DNA of 64,000 nt, taken from NCBI RefSeq assembly GCF_049856175.1, contig NZ_JBNDNA010000003.1, forward strand, positions 124,001 to 188,000, given 5' to 3'. Of this stretch, positions 58,610 to 64,000 are shown one piece after another; positions within the stretch are counted from its first letter, which is position 1; each line of letters starts with the position of its first letter. This stretch comes from JB111 sp049856175 (GTDB lineage: Bacteria > Actinomycetota > Actinomycetes > Actinomycetales > Actinomycetaceae). The notes under the pieces are model-generated. The model was not told where the DNA came from, did not search any database, and worked only from the letters and a program-made list of their open reading frames with translations. Position numbers and translations under genes: made by a program.

Positions 58610-59516
58610 TCCGCGGATCGGGGTCGTCGGCCTCGGGAACATGGGCCTGGAGATCGCAACCCGCCTCGCAGGGAGCTGCGACGTCGTCGGGTACGACACG
58701 GACCCCGCGGCGCGGGACCGGGCCGCCGCCGCCGGCGTAGTCCCGGTGGACGACCTCTCGGGCCTCGCGGGCTGCGGGAGCGTCGTCCTCTCCCTGCCGC
58801 GGCCCGAGGTCACCCTCGAGGTGCTCGACCGGCTGGCCGGACACCTCGCCGATGGCGCCACGATCATCGAGACGTCGACGGTCAACGCCACCGACATGCA
58901 CGCGGTCGGCCGGCTCTGTGCCTCGGCAGGACTGCGCTGCATCGACGCGGCCGTGCTCTCGGGAGTCGGCGCCATGCGATCCGGCGACTCCACGCTGCTC
59001 GTCGGCGGGGAACCCGAGGACGTCGACCGCGTCCGCCCCGTCCTCGAGGCTTTCAGCGGACGGATCCTCACGTTCGGCGAGCTCGGAGCAGGCATGGCGG
59101 CGAAGGTCGTCAACAACGCGGTCGCGCACGCGGTGATGGTCGTGCTCGTCGAGGCCGTCGCCCTGGCACGGTCGGCAGGTATCGCGCTCCAGGACATCGC
59201 CGACCTGCTCGCCGATAGCGAGGGCGGCGTGCTGCGGCCCCTGACCCACCGCATCCAGGAGCGAGTGGCCCGCGGCGAGTACGAGCCCGGCATGCCCACC
59301 GACGCCGCGCGGAAGGACTCGGTGCTCGCCCTGCAGTACGCCCACAGCCAGGGCGTGCCGCTGTTCGCGATCCAGGGTGCGCACTCGGTCTACGAGATCG
59401 CAGTCGCCGAGGGCCTGGGGCGGCTCGACTACGCCGCCGTCGCCACCCTCTGGGACCGCTGGCAGAGCGAGGACACCACGGCGGCGACCGCCGCTCCCGG
59501 TACGACGAAGGAGTAA
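58602..59516 (+). CDS. Beta-hydroxyacid dehydrogenase (3-hydroxyisobutyrate dehydrogenase family)
   Basis: The 304-residue enzyme has the NAD(P) site GVVGLGNMGLEIATRLAG (5-22), the substrate region DAAVLSGVGAMRSGDSTLLVGG in place of the usual DAPVSGG, and the catalytic Lys in GAGMAAKVVNNAVAHAVMVVLVEA. It oxidises a 3-hydroxyacid or reduces a semialdehyde, which pairs logically with the aldehyde dehydrogenase before it. ATG 58602 overlaps that gene by 8 nt. Confidence 0.9.
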   Translation: MSDPRIGVVGLGNMGLEIATRLAGSCDVVGYDTDPAARDRAAAAGVVPVDDLSGLAGCGSVVLSLPRPEVTLEVLDRLAGHLADGATIIETSTVNATDMHAVGRLCASAGLRCIDAAVLSGVGAMRSGDSTLLVGGEPEDVDRVRPVLEAFSGRILTFGELGAGMAAKVVNNAVAHAVMVVLVEAVALARSAGIALQDIADLLADSEGGVLRPLTHRIQERVARGEYEPGMPTDAARKDSVLALQYAHSQGVPLFAIQGAHSVYEIAVAEGLGRLDYAAVATLWDRWQSEDTTAATAAPGTTKE

Positions 59517-59521
59517 GTCCG

Positions 59522-60637
59522 ATGGACGTACGGATGACCGACCTCCAGCTGCACTACGGCGACTTCCACGCCGTCAAGGACGTCACGCTGTCCGTCGACG
59601 ACGGCAGCGCGCTGGTCCTCCTGGGCCCGTCGGGGTGCGGGAAGACCTCGACCATGCGGACGATCGCCGGCCTGGAGACCCCGAGCGGCGGACGCATCAC
59701 CATCGGTGGGCAGCCGATGTTCGACGCCTCGACGAGGACCAACGTCGCTCCGAACAAGCGCAACGTCGGCATGGTCTTCCAGTCCTACGCGGTCTGGCCG
59801 CACAGGACCGTGCGCGAGAACGTCGAGTTCCCCCTCCGGGTCCGCAGGACGGAGACCGCCGCGCGGAGGAGGAGGGGCGACGAGATCCTCGCCCTGACCG
59901 GACTGACCGAGTACGCGGACCGAGGCGCCAGCCGACTCTCTGGCGGGCAGATGCAGCGCGTGGCACTCGCTCGCAGCCTGGCCATGAACCCGTCGGTGCT
60001 GCTGCTCGACGAGCCCCTGTCCAACCTCGACGCACTCCTTCGCGAGAACCTGCGCAACGAGCTCCGACGCATCCAGCAGGAGGCGGGCATCACGTCGGTG
60101 TACGTCACGCACGACCAGGCCGAGGCGCTCGCCCTGGCCGACCGGATCGCCATGATGCGCGCCGGCCGGGTCGTCCAGACAGGTACGCCGGCGGAGCTCT
60201 TCGAGAACCCCGTCGACAAGGACGCTGCGCGATTCATGGGGTTCGAGAACATCCTCGAGATCGCCACCGGCGAGACCCCGGTCCGACTGGCCGGACGCTA
60301 CGTCGTGCCGCACTCCGACCAGGTGGCCGACGCGGTGACCGACCACGAGACCGACGGCGAGGGCACGCCCGCGCAGGGCCGCGAGTACCTCTGCGTCCGG
60401 GCGGAGAACGTGACGCTCACGGCCGCTGACGACGGCGGGACCGGTGACACGGAGGCCGAGATCTCGGTCGTCACCTACCAGGGCCGCAGCGTCGAGTACG
60501 ACTGCGTGATCGACGGCGATACCACGATCCGCGTGAAGGTCGGCGGGAGCGCCGCGAGGTTCTCGCGGGGTGACCGCGTGCGCCTGGCCGTCGATGTCGA
60601 GGCGGCCCGGATCCTCGGTGGTGGTGACGGTGCTTAG
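59522..60637 (+). CDS. ABC importer ATPase (iron/polyamine/aminophosphonate type)
   Basis: The 371-residue ATPase has Walker A GPSGCGKTST, Q-loop FQSYAVWPHRTV, signature LSGGQMQRVALARS, Walker B VLLLDEPLSNLD, switch YVTHDQAEA and a C-terminal TOBE domain (about 240-371). It resembles FbpC/PotA-type ATPases. It starts 5 nt after the dehydrogenase stop and overlaps the permease start by 8 nt. Confidence 0.92.
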   Translation: MDVRMTDLQLHYGDFHAVKDVTLSVDDGSALVLLGPSGCGKTSTMRTIAGLETPSGGRITIGGQPMFDASTRTNVAPNKRNVGMVFQSYAVWPHRTVRENVEFPLRVRRTETAARRRRGDEILALTGLTEYADRGASRLSGGQMQRVALARSLAMNPSVLLLDEPLSNLDALLRENLRNELRRIQQEAGITSVYVTHDQAEALALADRIAMMRAGRVVQTGTPAELFENPVDKDAARFMGFENILEIATGETPVRLAGRYVVPHSDQVADAVTDHETDGEGTPAQGREYLCVRAENVTLTAADDGGTGDTEAEISVVTYQGRSVEYDCVIDGDTTIRVKVGGSAARFSRGDRVRLAVDVEAARILGGGDGA

Positions 60638-62339
60638 GCGGGCCGCGCGCCGGCAGTCGAGCGGCATGAGGATCGCGTTCGGCGTCACGGTCGCCGTCGT
60701 CGTCGTGCTGGTCGGAATCCCGATCCTGTTCGTCGTGTTCGCGGCTCTCTCGGACGTCATGCCGCGGCCGGGCAACATCTCGATGGGCAACCTCAGCATC
60801 GAGACGATCCGCCAGATCGTCAACGGGCAGACGTTGGACGCCGCGACGAACTCGCTGCTGCTCGCGTTCGGCGCCTCGCTGGTCGCGCTCGTGACCGGCA
60901 CCGTCCTCGCGGTCCTGCTCGCCAGGACGAACATCCCCGGCCGGCGTTTCCTGCGCGTGGCCGGCATCGCCCCGATGTTCATCCCGGCATTCGTCGCGGC
61001 GCTGTCCTGGTCGATCCTCGCCAGCCCCCAGTCGGGCCTCATCAACGTCCTCCTGCGCGACCTCGGCATCGACCTGACGATCGACGCCTACTCGATGGGC
61101 GGGCTCGTCTTCGTCCTCGGCGTCTACTACGCGCCCTACGTCTTCCTCTTCGTCTCCAGCGCGCTCGCCCTGATGAACCCCGACCTGGAGGAGGCGGCTC
61201 TCGTCCACGGCGACTCGATGTTCGGCACCCTCAGGCGCGTCACGCTCAGCCTCATGACGCCGGCGATCGTCGGGTCGACGTTCCTGGTGTTCATCCTCGC
61301 GCTGGAGAACTTCCCCGTCGCCCAGTTCCTCGCGACGCCCGGTCGGATCGACACCCTGCCCACCTTCATCTACCGGTACATGAGCGAGTCCCCGCCGCGC
61401 GGCAACGAGGCGGCCGCGATCGCCGTCGTTCTCATCGTCATCGTGCTGGGCCTGACCTGGCTCCAACGGGTGATCGTCGGCGGCCGTGACTACACCACCG
61501 TCGCCGGCAAGGGCATGCGCGCCAGGGTCCTCGACCTCGGCCCGTTGCGGTGGGTCGCCGCCGTCGCCGTGGCGCTCTACTTCTTCGTCACCGTGGTCCT
61601 GCCCGTCGGGGCGCTCGTGGTCGTCTCGGCCTACTCCTCGCCGTACATAGCCTCGGTGACGAACATGCTCGACCGCGGCAGCTTCACCGGCGAGCGGCTG
61701 CTGGCGCCGCTCAGCGACTCCATGGTTCTCGACGCGATGGGCAACTCCGCGATCGTCTCCGTGGTCACCGCGGTGGCAGCGACGGCTCTCGCGTTCATCG
61801 TGGCCTACCTGGTGTACCGCACCCACCTCAGGGGGCGCGGGGTGCTCGAGGGCCTGTCCATGGCCCCGGTGGCGATCCCGGCGATCGTCATGGGCATGGG
61901 TCTGCTCTGGACGTGGCTCATCCTCCCGATCCCGATCTACGGGACGCTCGCGATCCTCGTCGTCGCCTTCGTGGCCGTCCAGCTCCCACAGGCGTTCCGC
62001 GGGATGTCGAGCTCCATGCTCCAGGTCAACAAGGAGCTCGAGGAGTCGGCGATGGTCCACGGGGCGAGCCGGTTCCGGTCGATCGTCACGGTGACCGCGC
62101 CCCTCATGCGCTCGGGCATCGGCTCGACCTTCGTCCTCATGCTCATGCTCTCCATGCGTGAGATGACCGTCCCGCTCTTCCTCTACAACACCAACACCCG
62201 GCTGCTGTCGATCGTCATCTTCGACCAGTACGAGAACGGCGCGATGCAGAACGCCGCTGCCCTGGGGGTCTGGTACGTGCTCATCATCGGTGCGCTCGCG
62301 GTGATCGCCGGTCGCCTCGGTGTCAAGAGCATCGCCTGA
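60630..62339 (+). CDS. ABC importer permease with two fused membrane domains
   Basis: The 569-residue permease carries two MetI-type domains, each with an EAA loop: LEEAALVHGDSMFGTLRRVTLSLMTP in the first half and LEESAMVHGASRFRSIVTVTAPLM in the second. About 12 helices are visible. Fused permeases of this kind are typical of FbpB iron and some phosphonate or thiamine importers. GTG 60630 is a tentative start, overlapping the ATPase gene; ATG 60666 is an alternative. Confidence 0.9.
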   Translation: MLRRAARRQSSGMRIAFGVTVAVVVVLVGIPILFVVFAALSDVMPRPGNISMGNLSIETIRQIVNGQTLDAATNSLLLAFGASLVALVTGTVLAVLLARTNIPGRRFLRVAGIAPMFIPAFVAALSWSILASPQSGLINVLLRDLGIDLTIDAYSMGGLVFVLGVYYAPYVFLFVSSALALMNPDLEEAALVHGDSMFGTLRRVTLSLMTPAIVGSTFLVFILALENFPVAQFLATPGRIDTLPTFIYRYMSESPPRGNEAAAIAVVLIVIVLGLTWLQRVIVGGRDYTTVAGKGMRARVLDLGPLRWVAAVAVALYFFVTVVLPVGALVVVSAYSSPYIASVTNMLDRGSFTGERLLAPLSDSMVLDAMGNSAIVSVVTAVAATALAFIVAYLVYRTHLRGRGVLEGLSMAPVAIPAIVMGMGLLWTWLILPIPIYGTLAILVVAFVAVQLPQAFRGMSSSMLQVNKELEESAMVHGASRFRSIVTVTAPLMRSGIGSTFVLMLMLSMREMTVPLFLYNTNTRLLSIVIFDQYENGAMQNAAALGVWYVLIIGALAVIAGRLGVKSIA

Positions 62340-62385
62340 CCCCGCCACACGTCCACGCACGACCCATGCACCACAGGAGGATCAG

Positions 62386-63489
62386 ATGAAGAAGTCTCAG
62401 CGTCGAGGCACCCTCGCAGCGGCAACCGTCGTCGCACTCACGCTCGCCGCGTGCGGCGGGGGAGACGGAGGGGAGTCGGAGGCGGACGTCAACGAGGACG
62501 GCGACCTCGTGGTCGAGGGCCAGGTCATCGCCACGGCGGACCAGCTCGAGGAGGCGTCCGGTGAGAACGGGCTCGTCCTGTACACCGGCTCGGGCGAGAC
62601 CGGCGAGCGCCAGCTACTCGAGCAGTTCACCGAGGACACGGGCCTGCCGGCCGACCTCGTCCGGCTCGTGCCCAACCGGCTGACCGAGCGCGTGCTGTCC
62701 GAGCACGCCTCCGGCCAGCTGGGCAGCGACGTCATCCGGATCGACGGCTGGGACCTCGTCGAGCAGCTCGTCGACGCCGAGGTCTTCGTCCCGCACACCC
62801 CGCCGGAGTCGATCGAGCTCCCCGAGGAGGCGATCCACGAGGACGGTGCCTACTTCATGTCCTACAACCGCCCGTACGTGTTCGCCTACAACAACCAGGT
62901 CGCGGAGAGCGAGCCGACGTCGTGGGCCGACCTCTCACCGGAGAGCTTCGACCCCGGGCAGATCGGGGTCACCCAGGTCAACGTCGCCGGCTCGACGCAC
63001 CTGCTCCAGCGCTTCCATCTCGACGTCATGGGAGAGGAGTGGCTCGGCGGGCTCGCTGCGACCGAGCCACGGATCTTCGACTCCGCCTCCCCGCTCACCG
63101 ACTCCCTGGCCCGCGGCGAGATCCACGCCGGCGCCGTGCCGCTGACGGTGGGGCAGGTCGCCTACAACGACGGGGCACCCATCACGCTCGTCGTGCCGGA
63201 GGAGGGGTTCCCCGTCAACGAGTACATCGTCGGCCTGTCCGACGGTGGCTCGAGCCCGGTGACCGCGGAGATCTTCCTCAACTGGACCCTCTCGACGGCT
63301 GGGCAGTCCGCAGCCACGGAGATCGGTGACTACCCGATCAACCCGGAGGTCGGTGCGCCCACGATCGGTGACAGTGAGATGCCGCCGCTCGACGACGAGG
63401 GTGTCTATCGCGTGACGATGGACGAGTACCTCGAGAACGTCGATGCCGACACCGAGATCTGGCTCTCGCTCTTCGAGTACACGAGCTGA
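62386..63489 (+). CDS. ABC importer solute-binding lipoprotein (family 1/FbpA-like)
   Basis: The 367-residue lipoprotein has lipobox LAAC (Cys23), an acidic Gly linker, and a two-lobed binding fold starting GLVLYTGSGETGERQLLEQFTEDTG (like the LVVYSA start of FbpA). It continues with YFMSYNRPYVFAYNNQ and ends in an Asp/Glu-rich C-terminus. The tyrosine pair that binds ferric iron in FbpA is not evident, so an organic ligand (phosphonate, polyamine, carboxylate) is more likely. ATG 62386 has a strong AGGAGG. It closes the second-module operon. Confidence 0.9.
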   Translation: MKKSQRRGTLAAATVVALTLAACGGGDGGESEADVNEDGDLVVEGQVIATADQLEEASGENGLVLYTGSGETGERQLLEQFTEDTGLPADLVRLVPNRLTERVLSEHASGQLGSDVIRIDGWDLVEQLVDAEVFVPHTPPESIELPEEAIHEDGAYFMSYNRPYVFAYNNQVAESEPTSWADLSPESFDPGQIGVTQVNVAGSTHLLQRFHLDVMGEEWLGGLAATEPRIFDSASPLTDSLARGEIHAGAVPLTVGQVAYNDGAPITLVVPEEGFPVNEYIVGLSDGGSSPVTAEIFLNWTLSTAGQSAATEIGDYPINPEVGAPTIGDSEMPPLDDEGVYRVTMDEYLENVDADTEIWLSLFEYTS

Positions 63490-63510
63490 CCTCGGCTTCG
63501 CTCCGACGGT

Positions 63511-63542
63511 CCTCGGGCCCCGGCCGGCGCCGGGGCCCGAGG
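63511..63542 (+). terminator. Terminator of the second-module operon
   Basis: A perfect 14-bp stem (CCTCGGGCCCCGGC with GCCGGGGCCCGAGG) closes on CGGC, 21 bp after the last stop. Confidence 0.9.
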
Positions 63543-63586
63543 TGTGCCGTCGGTGGGGTGGCGCCAGCCGTGCCCGGGAGGCGCGG
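63534..63586. repeat. Direct repeat copy 2, right border of the second module
   Basis: It matches 56054-56106 over about 53 bp in the same orientation, beginning inside the right arm of the terminator. Together the copies bracket the gntR-2-to-binding-protein module (7.5 kb apart). Confidence 0.85.
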
Positions 63587-63762
63587 CGAGGAACCTGCGC
63601 GCTCCCACCGTCGGTGCACGCTCCGCGACGGCGGGGCGCACCCGCCCGGCCCCGGCGCGCGGGCGAATGACACCGGTGTCGTTCTGCCCCTACCATGGCG
63701 GCCGAGAAGTATCCCCGGCCGTCGACCGGCCGGGGCGACGAGGGACGGACGAGGAGCGTGAC

Positions 63763-64000
63763 ATGTCGGCAGCGACGCCCGAGGCGGGCGCGGCGCGGAC
63801 CGGGGCGACCGGTGCGGCGGACGGCCTCACCGACGTCGAGGCGGGCGTGCTGGACGTCGAGCGGCGCTGGTGGCGCTACTCCGGTGTCAAGGAGACGGCC
63901 ATCCGGGAACGCCTCGGCATGAGCGGCACCCGGTACTACCAGATCCTCAACCAGCTCCTGGACTCCGAGGCAGCGCTCGCCCAGGACCCCATGCTCGTCA
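63763..64000 (+). CDS. DUF3263 protein, 3' end outside the window
   Basis: At least 79 codons are open to the window edge. After a Gly/Ala-rich N-terminus (1-20) comes DVEAGVLDVERRWWRYSGVKETAIRERLGMSGTRYYQILNQLLD, the DUF3263 domain, a small helix-turn-helix-like fold found only in actinobacteria and usually followed by a LytR C-terminal-domain gene. ATG 63763 has GAGGAG upstream. Role unknown, with DNA binding or cell-envelope links suspected. Confidence 0.85.
   Translation, partial: MSAATPEAGAARTGATGAADGLTDVEAGVLDVERRWWRYSGVKETAIRERLGMSGTRYYQILNQLLDSEAALAQDPMLV

Noticed and set aside
62386..63489. Ferric-iron uptake role for the second-module importer
   Set aside because: The fold is FbpA-like but the iron-binding tyrosine pair is not evident and the operon encodes carbon-metabolism enzymes.

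Overview
This 64 kb window is very GC-rich. It carries a gene set typical of a high-GC actinobacterium of the Micrococcales type (relatives of Georgenia, Beutenbergia or Cellulomonas are my best guess): lsr2, carD, senX3-regX3-phoU, a Lys/Ala-rich-tailed topA, a H+-pumping pyrophosphatase, a MsiK/UgpC-type ATPase, otsAB trehalose genes and a DUF3263 gene. Many genes have a TANNNT box 6-7 nt before an ATG or GTG, the usual leaderless-mRNA layout of this phylum. No phage, transposase, integrase, rRNA gene or CRISPR array is visible.

Layout. Positions 1-7.7 kb: a lipoprotein cut by the window edge, hppA, a methyltransferase, a small DHFR-like/CGNR pair and a luciferase-like oxidoreductase. Positions 7.7-10.4 kb: a patchwork island with a HxlR regulator and an alpha/beta hydrolase, bracketed by two copies of the 3' end of the rRNA methyltransferase gene rlmC (306 bp identical). 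Positions 10.1-41.6 kb: mostly core genes (rlmC, topA, tmk-holB, a TAP-type peptidase, tRNA-Thr(CGT), lsr2, gpmA, phoU/senX3/regX3, carD-ispD-ispF, an Atg22-like MFS protein, cysS-rlmB, a DUF4032 protein with ugpC, otsA-otsB, a Ser/Thr kinase, a DsbA-like protein, tRNA-Thr(TGT), an ABC-F ATPase and ung).

Positions 41.6-56.0 kb hold an accessory carboxylate-catabolism cluster. It has a tripartite tricarboxylate transporter (TctC plus a TctA-TctB fusion), two paralogous tricarballylate-dehydrogenase-like flavoproteins, a PrpF-type isomerase, an isocitrate/isopropylmalate-type dehydrogenase, two further hydroxyacid dehydrogenases, a split AbrB-type membrane protein, a Usp protein, and GntR and LysR regulators. 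Three intergenic regions share paired TTGCAT boxes (33, 33 and 11 bp apart), with one box on each of four predicted -10 elements, so these units look like one regulon. Positions 56.1-63.5 kb hold a second module: a FadR-type GntR regulator divergent from an aldehyde dehydrogenase, a beta-hydroxyacid dehydrogenase and an iron-type ABC importer, with TGTCGACA dyads at the promoter. A ~53 bp imperfect direct repeat flanks this module.

The observations I rate most interesting are the TTGCAT regulon and the unassigned pathway it controls, and the ABC-F gene. The latter is preceded by an apparently leaderless 8-codon ORF, an AT-rich box upstream of its -35, and competing hairpins, as expected for antibiotic-induced attenuation. 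The rlmC 3' duplication is a clear structural anomaly. Coordinates of starts are my choices from start codons, Shine-Dalgarno or leaderless signals; functions rest on motifs read by eye, not on database searches.
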